Below the pieces are notes generated by a model, which was not told where the DNA came from, made no database searches, and saw only the letters and a list, made by a program, of their open reading frames with translations. A stretch of DNA of 64,000 nt from Chitinophagaceae bacterium DXS (GTDB taxonomy: Bacteria; Bacteroidota; Bacteroidia; Chitinophagales; Chitinophagaceae), in contig CP128386.1 in NCBI GenBank assembly GCA_030345135.1, positions 6,743,001 through 6,807,000 on the forward strand, written 5' to 3'. Numbering within the stretch: the first letter of the stretch is position 1; every line of letters starts with the position of its first letter. Of the stretch, positions 18,368-26,735 are shown in pieces. The position numbers were made by a program, and so were the translations under genes.

Positions 18368-20200
18368 ATGAAGAAAGAACGAGTACGAGCCCAGCAAAAA
18401 ATTAGTTTCAAAGAGCGCCTCGGCGCGTTAAAGAACCTGCCGGCATTTTTTAAGCTTGTCTGGCAAGCCAACCCCGCTATGATGGCTGGCAATATTGCCC
18501 TGCGCTTTATAAAAGCAGCCATTCCGTTTTTATTGCTCTACACAGGCAAATTGATCATTGATAAGGTTGTACATATCAGCGGCCGACATGATGGAGGTGC
18601 GGAATATAATCTATGGGTACTGGTGGCTATTGAATTTGGTTTAGCTTTATTATCCGACGGATTAACGCGCGCTATCTCCCTACTCGATAGCTTAATGGGC
18701 GACCTTTTTTCTAACCACACTTCAGTTAGAATAATGCAGCATGCGGCTGCGCTGGATCTTGACCAGTTTGAAGATGCACTGTTTTATGACAAACTTGAAA
18801 GGGCGAGACAGCAAACCGTTGGCAGAACTGTATTACTGTCCCAGGTGATGAGCCAGGTGCAAGACTTAATCACCATGGGCTTTTTAGCAGCCGGCCTGCT
18901 GGTATTTAATCCCTGGCTGATATTGCTGCTTATTGTAGCAATTTTGCCTGCCTTTCTTGGCGAGTCTTATTTCAACGACCAAACCTATGCGCTTTCCCGT
19001 GGACAAACGCCGCAAAGGCGCGAGTTAGATTACCTGCGCTATATCGGCGCCAGCGATGAGACGGCGAAGGAGATCAAGATGTTTAGCCTGTCGGGCTTTA
19101 TCATTAACCGTTTTAAAACGCTGTCAGAGAAATTTTATATTGATAATAAACGTATTGCCGTCAAGCGTTCCATTTGGGGAACATTCTTTGCGCTGCTGGG
19201 AAGCCTTGGTTATTATGGTGCGTATGTGTTTATTATTGAACGTACGATAACAGGCGCTTTAACGATTGGCGAACTAACTTTTTTGGCAGGTTCTTTCAGA
19301 CAACTAAAAAGCTTGCTGGAAGGGGTATTGGCAAGATTTACAACGGTATCGCAGGGAGCTATTTACCTGAACGATTTTTTTGAATTTTTCGATATACAAC
19401 CAAAAATTCATAATACAAATAAACCTCGTCCCTTTCCCAATCCCATTTTGCGAGGGTTTACATTTGAGAACGTTGGTTTTAAATATCTGCACAGCGAACG
19501 ATGGGCGAACCGGCATTTAAGCTTTACCCTGCACCCGGCGGAGAAGCTGGCGCTGGTAGGTGAAAACGGCGCAGGAAAAAGCACACTGGTTAAATTGCTT
19601 GCACGCTTGTATGATCCAACAGAAGGCCGCATATTATTGGATGGAGTAGATCTGAAAGAATACGATCTGACAGAATTGCGCCAACATATTGGCATTATTT
19701 TCCAGGATTTTTTGCGTTACCAAATGACATTCTCGCAAAATATAGCCGCTGGCAATATTGATCAGCAGGATAATGAAGCGCAAATTAAAGCATCTGCAAG
19801 GCAAAGCCTGGCAGACGAACTGGCGCAAAAGTTGCCGCGCGGCTACAAACAGATGCTGGGCAAACGTTTCGCGGAAGGTGTAGAGTTGTCCGGTGGCGAA
19901 TGGCAGAAGGTAGCGATCGCAAGGGCGTATATGCGCGATGCGCAACTTATTATTCTAGATGAACCAACTTCAGCGTTAGATGCGCGCGCTGAGTTCCAGG
20001 TTTTTGAACGCTTTACAGATTTAACCAAAGGCAAGATGGCCGTACTTATTTCGCACCGCTTTTCAACCGTAAGGATGGCGGATCGCATTATTGTGCTGGA
20101 TAGAGGTCAAATCGCAGAGATTGGTAGTCATGAAGAACTTTTAGCCAGGGGAGGCAGGTATGCAGAGTTGTTCAGCCTGCAGGCAATGGGGTATCAGTGA
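18368..20200 (+). CDS. ABC transporter, fused permease/ATPase half-transporter
   Basis: The 610-residue protein has a membrane domain of about six helices in residues ~40-330 and a nucleotide-binding domain after ~360. Walker A is GENGAGKST at 398-406, the signature LSGGE at 507-511, and Walker B LIILDE at 527-532 with the D-loop SALD. It acts as a homodimeric exporter or importer of the MsbA/LmrA class; the substrate is unknown. The N-terminus is basic and lacks a peptidase C39 domain, so a dedicated bacteriocin exporter is unlikely. It has its own promoter and is followed by a strong hairpin terminator. Confidence 0.9.
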   Translation: MKKERVRAQQKISFKERLGALKNLPAFFKLVWQANPAMMAGNIALRFIKAAIPFLLLYTGKLIIDKVVHISGRHDGGAEYNLWVLVAIEFGLALLSDGLTRAISLLDSLMGDLFSNHTSVRIMQHAAALDLDQFEDALFYDKLERARQQTVGRTVLLSQVMSQVQDLITMGFLAAGLLVFNPWLILLLIVAILPAFLGESYFNDQTYALSRGQTPQRRELDYLRYIGASDETAKEIKMFSLSGFIINRFKTLSEKFYIDNKRIAVKRSIWGTFFALLGSLGYYGAYVFIIERTITGALTIGELTFLAGSFRQLKSLLEGVLARFTTVSQGAIYLNDFFEFFDIQPKIHNTNKPRPFPNPILRGFTFENVGFKYLHSERWANRHLSFTLHPAEKLALVGENGAGKSTLVKLLARLYDPTEGRILLDGVDLKEYDLTELRQHIGIIFQDFLRYQMTFSQNIAAGNIDQQDNEAQIKASARQSLADELAQKLPRGYKQMLGKRFAEGVELSGGEWQKVAIARAYMRDAQLIILDEPTSALDARAEFQVFERFTDLTKGKMAVLISHRFSTVRMADRIIVLDRGQIAEIGSHEELLARGGRYAELFSLQAMGYQ

Positions 20201-20288
20201 TAATCTTTATAAACCTCTGCAAAGACAACTTTAGTCAAAGAAAAACGATACCCTATCTTTCCCGGACAACAATAACTGATAATCAATA

Positions 20289-20331
20289 AAAGCAAAAACC
20301 GTTTGAAATATGTTCGAGCGGTTTTTGCTTT
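20289..20331. terminator. Bidirectional rho-independent terminator
   Basis: The arms AAAGCAAAAACCG (20289-20301) and CGGTTTTTGCTTT (20319-20331) are perfect 13-bp complements with a 17-nt loop. A-rich sequence before and T-rich sequence after allow function on both strands. It lies 88 bp after the ABC transporter stop. Confidence 0.8.
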
Positions 20332-20339
20332 TATTATGA

Positions 20340-20567
20340 ATTGAAAATAAACGGCACTGGATGGCAGATGTAAATCTCCATGAAGATTGCAGTCGTAAAA
20401 TAGCCGTCAATGCTGCCCAAAATTTTTCTGTCATCAACAGCATTGCCCTCAACCTGCTACAAAATAAAAAATCAAAAAATATCGGCAATAAAAAAGACCT
20501 GCAACAGGATGGCAATACGAGTATTTCAGCTGACTTCTTTTTGGATAAAAACGGGCTTCATGCTTAA
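20340..20567 (+). pseudogene. Remnant of ISAs1-family transposase C-terminus
   Basis: Read in frame from 20340 (after a TGA at 20337), the sequence gives IENKRHWMADVNLHEDCSRK, then VNAAQNFSVINSIALNLLQN. This matches the conserved C-terminal pattern of ISAs1-type DDE transposases (IEN..HW..DV...ED.SRK..NAAQN....IALNLL). The normal ending (KRL.AGWD..YLL) has decayed. Only ~75 residues of an expected ~370 remain, and the upstream end is cut off beside the terminator. The remaining gap to 20731 holds nothing else recognisable. Confidence 0.6.
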
Positions 20568-20730
20568 GGCTTGCAAACCATCGGATACATGACCATAAAT
20601 TTAGAAGGTTGCAAAAAAATAAGGCCTTGTGTTCTTTAGCGCATTAGCGCCCTTTTTAATTAATTCGCTGCAATCCTTCGTGCCCCGTCGTGTCGTTAGT
20701 GTTCGTGTTTCACTGCTTCCACAACGCGGC

Positions 20731-23169
20731 TTATTTCTTAATCAGCCATATTTCAGCCACCTGTGAACCGCGTTCCCCTTCGCCGCTGTCTTCCTTCCCG
20801 CTGACCCAGCTAAAGGTAACTTTGCCATCTTTGGTTACTTCTTTGGGCAGTTGGAATTCATACATCGGCCTGGTTCCCATTCGTGTATAATTGTGAATCA
20901 ACACTCCGTCGGCCTCCAGTTTCACACTGGAGCGGAACCGGCCCGTGTAGGCTATACGCAGGGTGTATTCAGCATCCTTGTCAAGGTTATCATAGCCAAT
21001 TACCAGGGGTGTATCATAAAGGGTATTAATCTGGTTCATCCAGGCAAGTGGTGTTGCTTCACCTTCAAAGCCCTTTGCAACAATTTCGTGCACCCAATCT
21101 TTGCCAACCAGTCCCACGCCAAAGCTTACGCGCGGAGATTCCAGGCTTCCCGGGTCTTCTGCCCATGTTTTCTGAGGCTTGATGTGCTTCCATGCCGAAG
21201 GACTACCGAAGTCATCGTAAAACCCGCCGGGGCCCGGATCGGTACGGTGAAGCATGTCGTGAATTGCCTTCAGTTGCTCATCTTCAGTAGAAAGTTTTTC
21301 AATTTTAGAAAGTTGGCTGAAAATCCACAGGGCATCATTGATGGGTATGTCGATGTTGTCGATAAAGTTACCGCGGCCCGGCATGGCGTGGTGTTTTTCC
21401 ACTGTTAGTTGCGACCCGAAGCTGCGGAACAGCGAGTCGGCCAGTGCATAGCAACGGGCTTTCAATTCCTGCGATACCGGTTTCTCGTGCGCCAGGCTCA
21501 ACGTTTTCCTGGCCTCGCTGATCGTCTGTTTAACGCCCAGTGTTTTGGCATTTTCCAGCGTGTTGCGCGCCTCACGTTCCAGGCTTATTTCATAGATCAG
21601 CCGGCGTTGGGTATAAGCATCAAAATAAGCACGGATAAGCCCGCTTTGGAAACGTGGATTGCTCATAACCCATACCGGAGCATTTCTCTCCATTTCCTGC
21701 CACTGTTGTAAAGTCCGCTGCACCTGGTCATTTGCTAAAAGCGGACCCCGTAAGTTTCGTTCTAATGCCAGTAAACCCTGCGCAACGCCTTCGGTATATT
21801 GAGGGCCGATAAAATAACGTGCATAATCTCTCAGATTGTCGATAACCGCCACCGAGGGATCCCAATCCTGCGAAGTCCATACAAATTTGTTGACATCATC
21901 ATTGGTCCCTTCCGAATAACTGATGCTTCCCTGCGCCAGGTTTGCGTAGAAATTATGGATGTATTTTTCATCTTCGGGACGAGGGTTGATGCATTCGCGG
22001 CCAAGGGTCATAGCATAGGCAATATCCCAATCCGGAACCGGGTACTGACAACTGAGACTGTGCGTAATGTCCGGATACAAGCGGATGGGAATATTCGGTT
22101 TGATCAACTTTTTAACTTCCGGCAGCGGGGTTCTGATCCAGGGGCCATATACAATTCCGCCCAACCAGTCGTACCCGTCGTTCACATGTTTGTAAAATTT
22201 ACCGTACCACTCAGCCGATGGCTTGAAAACCTGGGGTGATACCCAAATTTTTGCATTCGGATGATATTTTTTCAGAACGACAGCCTCTTTTTCAAGCCAA
22301 CTGAAAAGCGTATCGGGGTCGAGGTCACCCGGGTCGCCACCGGGAACAAATAAAGCATCCAGTTTTGGCAATACTTTAAAAACCTGTTCGCGCTCATCCA
22401 GTTCCTTTTTGATGGAATCAGGTGCTGTATAATTACTTCCCATGTTGGGGTACCACATCCAAACATCCAGCCCGTATTCTTTACAAATGCGGGACTGCTC
22501 AGCAATCATTTTAATGGCAGGCAATTTCATGTGAACACTGGTGGAATCATCGTCGGTGCGTGGAGGCAAAATCTCGATGCTGTTGGCGCCGAAAATGGCC
22601 AGATCACGGATATAGCTATCGTATTGCGCCACAGTCCAGGCATCGTAGGCGTTTGTTTTGGGCCGGTATCCCAACTGATGCCCGCGAATCGGATATTTGG
22701 GCGTTGATGACATTCGCAGGCCGGCAGAAACCAATAGCTTGTTAGGCTCCATTTCCATGCTTTTCAACAACTTCCCGATGCCAAATAAAACACCACGCGA
22801 ATCATGTCCTGCTACTAAAATAGTGTTGCTTCCATCGAACGCCAGCAGCCTGAACCCGTCTTTCCCGGGAGCGTCCAGTGTTGCCAACTCTGACAAATAT
22901 TTGGCGGGGATAGATTGCAGGTTGTTTTCCAGGCCAATAATAATATTGGTTGCGGCCGGCTTTTTCGGCCATGCTTGTAAAACAGGAAGTTGAATCTGGG
23001 TTCTTTTGTTGATTTCTTCCCGGAGAACAGTCACGGCTTTTAAAACCACCGGGTCGTTTTTTTCAGGGCAGATAATTTGTGCTTTTGACAAATCCGCTTT
23101 TTGGGCATAAGCTATATGCAAGGACGAAAGTAGAAACAAAAGGAAGGCTAATGTTATTGTTTTTTTCAT
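20731..23169 (-). CDS. Large secreted glycoside hydrolase-like protein
   Basis: The 812-residue protein has a clear signal peptide (residues 1-22, ...SSLHIAYAQ). Residues ~25-150 look like the GH20b/alpha-glucuronidase-type N-terminal domain (TNIIIGLENNLQSIP, DGFRLLAFDGSNTILVAGHD, GVLFGIGKLL). A TIM-barrel-like domain follows (RGHQLGYRP, GANSIEILPPRTDDD, YGLDVWMWYPN, DALFVPGGDPGDLDPDT, KIWVSPQVF). The C-terminal ~150 residues look like a carbohydrate-binding sandwich (YTLRIAYTGRFRSSVKLEAD). It probably degrades a glycan outside the cytoplasm, but I cannot assign the GH family or the catalytic acids. The HpcH/HpaI aldolase gene lies upstream on the same strand, separated by a MITE-like element. 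Confidence 0.75.
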   Translation of the reverse strand: MKKTITLAFLLFLLSSLHIAYAQKADLSKAQIICPEKNDPVVLKAVTVLREEINKRTQIQLPVLQAWPKKPAATNIIIGLENNLQSIPAKYLSELATLDAPGKDGFRLLAFDGSNTILVAGHDSRGVLFGIGKLLKSMEMEPNKLLVSAGLRMSSTPKYPIRGHQLGYRPKTNAYDAWTVAQYDSYIRDLAIFGANSIEILPPRTDDDSTSVHMKLPAIKMIAEQSRICKEYGLDVWMWYPNMGSNYTAPDSIKKELDEREQVFKVLPKLDALFVPGGDPGDLDPDTLFSWLEKEAVVLKKYHPNAKIWVSPQVFKPSAEWYGKFYKHVNDGYDWLGGIVYGPWIRTPLPEVKKLIKPNIPIRLYPDITHSLSCQYPVPDWDIAYAMTLGRECINPRPEDEKYIHNFYANLAQGSISYSEGTNDDVNKFVWTSQDWDPSVAVIDNLRDYARYFIGPQYTEGVAQGLLALERNLRGPLLANDQVQRTLQQWQEMERNAPVWVMSNPRFQSGLIRAYFDAYTQRRLIYEISLEREARNTLENAKTLGVKQTISEARKTLSLAHEKPVSQELKARCYALADSLFRSFGSQLTVEKHHAMPGRGNFIDNIDIPINDALWIFSQLSKIEKLSTEDEQLKAIHDMLHRTDPGPGGFYDDFGSPSAWKHIKPQKTWAEDPGSLESPRVSFGVGLVGKDWVHEIVAKGFEGEATPLAWMNQINTLYDTPLVIGYDNLDKDAEYTLRIAYTGRFRSSVKLEADGVLIHNYTRMGTRPMYEFQLPKEVTKDGKVTFSWVSGKEDSGEGERGSQVAEIWLIKK

Positions 23170-23225
23170 GTTGGTTGGGTATAAAATTGCAAAACCAAAA
23201 AATTCATCTTGAGATTGGAAGCATG

Positions 23226-23482
23226 TTTGTCAAATCAATGTCGTTTAGTTAACAGTTAATGATATCAAGCGCTTATAAAATGTCACGAGCAGTTCAATAT
23301 TAGGGAGACTTCTCCTGTCGTCGAGGTGACGATGCGGCTGCAGACTTCCAAATTATTATATACTCGTTGTTAATGCTGCTTTGATTAATTTTTCTGATAA
23401 GCCAGGATCGTCATGTCAACGATAGGCGACATCTCCCAAAGTTGAAGATGCCTGCTTAACTAAACGACATTGATTTGTCAAA
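23226..23482. mobile_element. 257-bp MITE-like element with 27-bp terminal inverted repeats
   Basis: The ends at 23226-23252 and 23456-23482 are inverted repeats, 26 of 27 positions identical; the core CAAATCAATGTCGTTTAGTT onward is exact. The interior, on the opposite strand, matches ~165 bp of the 424-bp tandem units at 8 kb with divergence: CTGTCGTCGAGGTGACGATG and TTCTGATAAGCCAGGATCGT are shared blocks. No transposase is encoded. The right end overlaps the stop codon of the aldolase gene (23478-23480). It behaves like a non-autonomous transposon inserted between two co-directional genes. Confidence 0.75.
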
Positions 23483-24311
23483 TACTAATGCTCTCTTGCG
23501 CCGAGCTTGCCTTTTCGCCTTTTATTTGCCGGATGACGTTCATTTCGTCCTGTAGTCTATCGGCAAAAAGAAACATGTCAGAGCTGTTCAGGATGATATT
23601 GGCACCAGCCTTTGCCCATGTTGCCAGAAGATCAAGATTTCCGCGCGCACCGTTGTGGCCGCCTGCTGCCACCCCACGAGCCCTGGCTTTTGTAATGATT
23701 TCGCAACTTAGCTTGAGAAATTCTTCGGAACGGTACTTTTCGGGCATTTCGTAGGACACGGATAAATCGTGCGGGCCCAGCACAATGCCATCAACGCCCG
23801 GCCCGTCAAAGGTCTGTATGGCAAGAAATTCATCAAGGTTAGCTGCCCCTGCCTGACTTTCAATATTGATCAGGAGCGTGTTGTTCCGGTTATGGTTTTT
23901 CAGATAAGCTTTCAGCTCGTCCGTTGGCTTTTCCTCACCATAAAGCAACTTTTTCAGCTTTTTCCCTTTTAACGGACGATATTTCACTGCACCAATCAGG
24001 TCATAAACATCTTCGATGTCTTCAACATAGGGTACCAGAATAGCGCCGGCCCCTGCATCAAGTGCCTGTGTTGCCAGGTATGGGTCCGGACTGAGGATAC
24101 GAACCACCGGATTGAGTCCCGCAGCCTTGTACGCACGGCACATCCAACCTAAAGAGTCCTGGTTGTAAAGCACGTGCTCGTTGCAAAGAAAAATAAAATC
24201 GAGTCCCATGCTGACCGTTGTATCAAACAGCTTTGGTGAAGTCGATGAAATCAGGGTTCCATAAACTGTTTTTCCTGAGCGAAGGGCGTTTCTGAATTCA
24301 TTGCCTATCAT
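23478..24311 (-). CDS. HpcH/HpaI-family class II aldolase
   Basis: The 277-residue product matches the HpcH/HpaI aldolase/citrate lyase family (2-keto-3-deoxyglucarate or 4-hydroxy-2-oxovalerate type aldolases), which cleave 2-keto acids to pyruvate and an aldehyde using a divalent metal. Metal ligands are expected at Glu151 (LLINIESQAGA) and Asp182 (GIVLGPHDLS). The motifs GLDFIFLCNEH, LDAGAGAILVPYVE and GGHNGARGNLD also fit. It lies upstream of the secreted glycosidase-like gene and may act on a sugar-acid derivative. Its last three codons lie within the terminal repeat of the downstream MITE-like element. Confidence 0.85.
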   Translation of the reverse strand: MIGNEFRNALRSGKTVYGTLISSTSPKLFDTTVSMGLDFIFLCNEHVLYNQDSLGWMCRAYKAAGLNPVVRILSPDPYLATQALDAGAGAILVPYVEDIEDVYDLIGAVKYRPLKGKKLKKLLYGEEKPTDELKAYLKNHNRNNTLLINIESQAGAANLDEFLAIQTFDGPGVDGIVLGPHDLSVSYEMPEKYRSEEFLKLSCEIITKARARGVAAGGHNGARGNLDLLATWAKAGANIILNSSDMFLFADRLQDEMNVIRQIKGEKASSAQESISI

Positions 24312-24652
24312 TTTTTTTCTCCTTTTTTTGGGGAAGACAACGCTTCCGTTTTATAGAATGGTGTTTTGTTTAGATCTTGAAATTAGCTTGGTTGCTCAGG
24401 GATCCAGAAGGTGAAGCGATGTATTGTTCTGGTTTGGTGATCTTCAAAACAATAGATGGTGACATGGAAGGGTTCGCTACGAACTTCGCAAGTCAGTCGT
24501 GGTCTTCCTACCTTAAACGGATCGGGAATCCATCCTTCTTTGTTGTCTGATTTTTGAGAACACAAGCAATTATCCCGATGAAGATAAAAGAAAATGTTGT
24601 TCCATTCTCCACTCAGCCTCAGCGGCGCGAATTTTTCTGCAAAGCCTTGCTT
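24312..24652. other. Intergenic, possible coding fossil on minus strand
   Basis: This 341-bp stretch has no supported gene. The minus strand of 24383-24682 can be read without stops and gives cysteine- and aromatic-rich text (GWIPDPFKVGRPRLTCEVRS) that looks less random than usual. It runs into the repeat at 24653 and has no start signal of its own, so it is at most a decayed gene. Confidence 0.25.
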
Positions 24653-24860
24653 CTGGCGCGAGTGTTCGGCTTTGCCGGTCACCTGGTGTCTATCAATCCA
24701 CGCCCGATTGCATCGGGACAGGTGAAGCCAAATTTATTCAGGAAAAAAATGTCGCGGTAATTGAAATCATTGCTTTTTAATGATATGTTGTCTCCCTATC
24801 GCCGATGCAATCGGCTTGGAATTAGTAGACACGTGTGATCCTTCGGAACACACGCGCCAG
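24653..24860. mobile_element. ~207-bp palindromic element, copy 1
   Basis: The element starts CTGGCGCGAGTGTTCGGC and ends TTCGGAACACACGCGCCAG, imperfect inverted ends. Further in, GTGTCTATCAATCCAC...GATTGCATCGGGA pairs loosely with CCGATGCAATCGGC...TAGTAGACACGTGTG, so the whole is a long imperfect palindrome around a unique middle (GAAATCATTGCTTTTTAATG). It encodes nothing. Two other copies of the same length are at 25113 and 28964. Confidence 0.75.
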
Positions 24861-25112
24861 AGCCTGAGATGATAATAATTTCTATGATTGAAGTGGCGTC
24901 GCCCAATGCGAAGCATCTCTTAAATGTCCTTATATGCTTTTATGTGACTAGTGGATGGTGAAGTTTCAAACTGGTTGAGTAACTGTATGCTGTTCTCGTC
25001 GATCCTCGGTCGCAACTTCTTGTACGCCCTTACATGTCTTATATGGTTCAAAAAACTTCGCTTCGGTCACCCTCGCAATTAGTGATTCTTGTTCATAAGG
25101 TGTTGCGCTTAT

Positions 25113-25318
25113 GGCGCGAGTGTTCGGCTGCGCCGGTCACTCGTGTCTATCAATCCACTCCCGATTGCATCGGGACAGGTGAAGGCAAAATTTATTCAGG
25201 AAAGAAATGTCCCGGCAATTGAAATCATTGCTTTTTAATGATATGTTGTCTCCCTATCGCCGACGCAATCGGCTTGGAATTAGTAGACACGTGTGATCCT
25301 TCGGAACACACGCGCCAG
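25113..25318. mobile_element. ~207-bp palindromic element, copy 2
   Basis: This is a close match to the copy at 24653 in the same orientation, with a few substitutions, and the same inverted ends (TGGCGCGAGTGTTCGGC / CGGAACACACGCGCCA). The 250 bp between the two copies contain no gene. Beyond it, 25319-25672 shows nothing recognisable except A/T-rich sequence. Confidence 0.75.
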
Positions 25319-25672
25319 ACGATATTCTTCCTTTTATCATGTTTGATTTGGAAGTGGTATATATAGATGAACGGGTGTTTTTTCTTCACAAAGTCTTCGC
25401 GGAGAAAAAAAGCTGACTTCATTGAAAGTTGTCAGGCTTAAAGCTCACTACTCTTTTTTTGAAACAGGTATGTTAGCATAAATACGCAACAAATAGTTAT
25501 CAACACTGCTGATTCTGTTACACTTTTGCTGCAATAAATCCGCGAATCACTTTTTTGCCTGTGCATGTGCATTTAAAGAATAGTTAAAAGATGGGCGACA
25601 TAAAAAATGAATTGCCCGCGAAATGTGTTATCCGACGAAGGCAATTCATTACAACTATTGGAGATTTATACC

Positions 25673-26293
25673 TCAGAATTTAACGGCCAGGCGAAGCCCG
25701 ATTGTTGAATAATGACCTCCATATCCGCCCCCGGTTCCCCCGGTGGTTCCTGGTCCATTTCCGTAGTATCCACCAGTAGTTCCATGGTTCGAAGGAATCT
25801 CATTCTGCTTCCATCCCATATACCTGAGTTCAACATCTATAGCCTTGCCTATACCGCATCCTATACCGGCACCATACCAAAAACTGGTACCCAATCCTTT
25901 TTCACCGAAGCCAGCACCAGCCTGTCCGTGAATATAAGACCTGTCAGACATGTAGAGTTTAAGTCCTCCCATTACTGGCCAATATTTGAAATTTGCGTAA
26001 CTGATTGTGTCAACAGTTTTCCCGAAATAATCGATGTAGCCGGCATTGGCTGTAATACCTACCCTTTTTCCCGGTCTGTATTCTCCCTGGAGTGAACCAC
26101 CAAGACCAAAATTGGAATAATCATGAAAATGCCCTATGGGCATCGAAGGTTCTACACCTAAGCTCCAAATAAACGTTCTGTTATCAGGTGAATTTCTGTG
26201 GGCGAGCTGCTCTGTTTGGGTTCCTGAAGAATCCTGGGCTTTCACCGAAAGTGATAAAGCGGTGACAGCAGCTATAAAAACTAACTTTTTCAT
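25673..26293 (-). CDS. Outer membrane beta-barrel protein
   Basis: The 206-residue protein has a signal peptide (MKKLVFIAAVTALSLSVKAQ). After cleavage come alternating beta strands typical of an eight-stranded barrel: FIWSLGVEPSMPIGHFHDY, LGGSLQGEYRPGKRVGITAN, GGLKLYMSDRSYIHGQAGAG, FWYGAGIGCGIGKAIDVELR. The C-terminal strand ends in Phe (LRLAVKF), the usual signal for outer membrane insertion. A Gly-rich segment near residue 170-190 is probably a surface loop. It is divergent from the next gene, and its function is unknown. Confidence 0.82.
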   Translation of the reverse strand: MKKLVFIAAVTALSLSVKAQDSSGTQTEQLAHRNSPDNRTFIWSLGVEPSMPIGHFHDYSNFGLGGSLQGEYRPGKRVGITANAGYIDYFGKTVDTISYANFKYWPVMGGLKLYMSDRSYIHGQAGAGFGEKGLGTSFWYGAGIGCGIGKAIDVELRYMGWKQNEIPSNHGTTGGYYGNGPGTTGGTGGGYGGHYSTIGLRLAVKF

Positions 26294-26735
26294 GGCTCAG
26301 ATTTTCGTTATGAAATATTAAATTGAAAGACCAGCGACTATATGCCAATGATTTAATAATCACAAAAATGGATAATGATCTGGCGCTCGATCGCTGCCTT
26401 TTTCTTTCTCGCACACGGGGTTTAAAAATGGTCCATTCTGCACAATGATGTTTAATATTTCTTTTAGTCGCCCAATTATTATACCAGCAGAGCCATAACA
26501 GGAAAACAAAATCCGATTGGTATTGTCAAGCCCGGAATCGCAGGTGTCGGGCTGAAAAAAACTTGTCACAAGATTGTAAAAATTATCACTGCCATGATTA
26601 TCGGCAGTTGGCAATATAGCTTTGTGCATAATTTGTAGCAATCGAGTAGGATTTTACACAGTGAGTTATAACTGCAGCAATGCTCCAAAGACATGTTAAC
26701 TGAAGTGGAATGATTTTGGAGACACAGGTTGTACC
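26294..26735. promoter_or_regulatory. Divergent intergenic region
   Basis: This 442-bp region separates a minus-strand barrel gene from the plus-strand AsmA-like gene, so it must hold promoters for both. I see no clear -33/-7 pair, repeat or RNA gene in it. Confidence 0.35.

Noticed and set aside
20361-20567. 68-residue plus-strand ORF as an intact small gene
   Set aside because: The matching sequence continues upstream of this ATG to 20340 and fits the tail of a transposase, so it is a remnant rather than a gene.
24383-24682. 99-residue frame on the minus strand
   Set aside because: It crosses into the ~207-bp repeat, has no own start context and no recognised family; kept only as a possible fossil in the intergenic entry.
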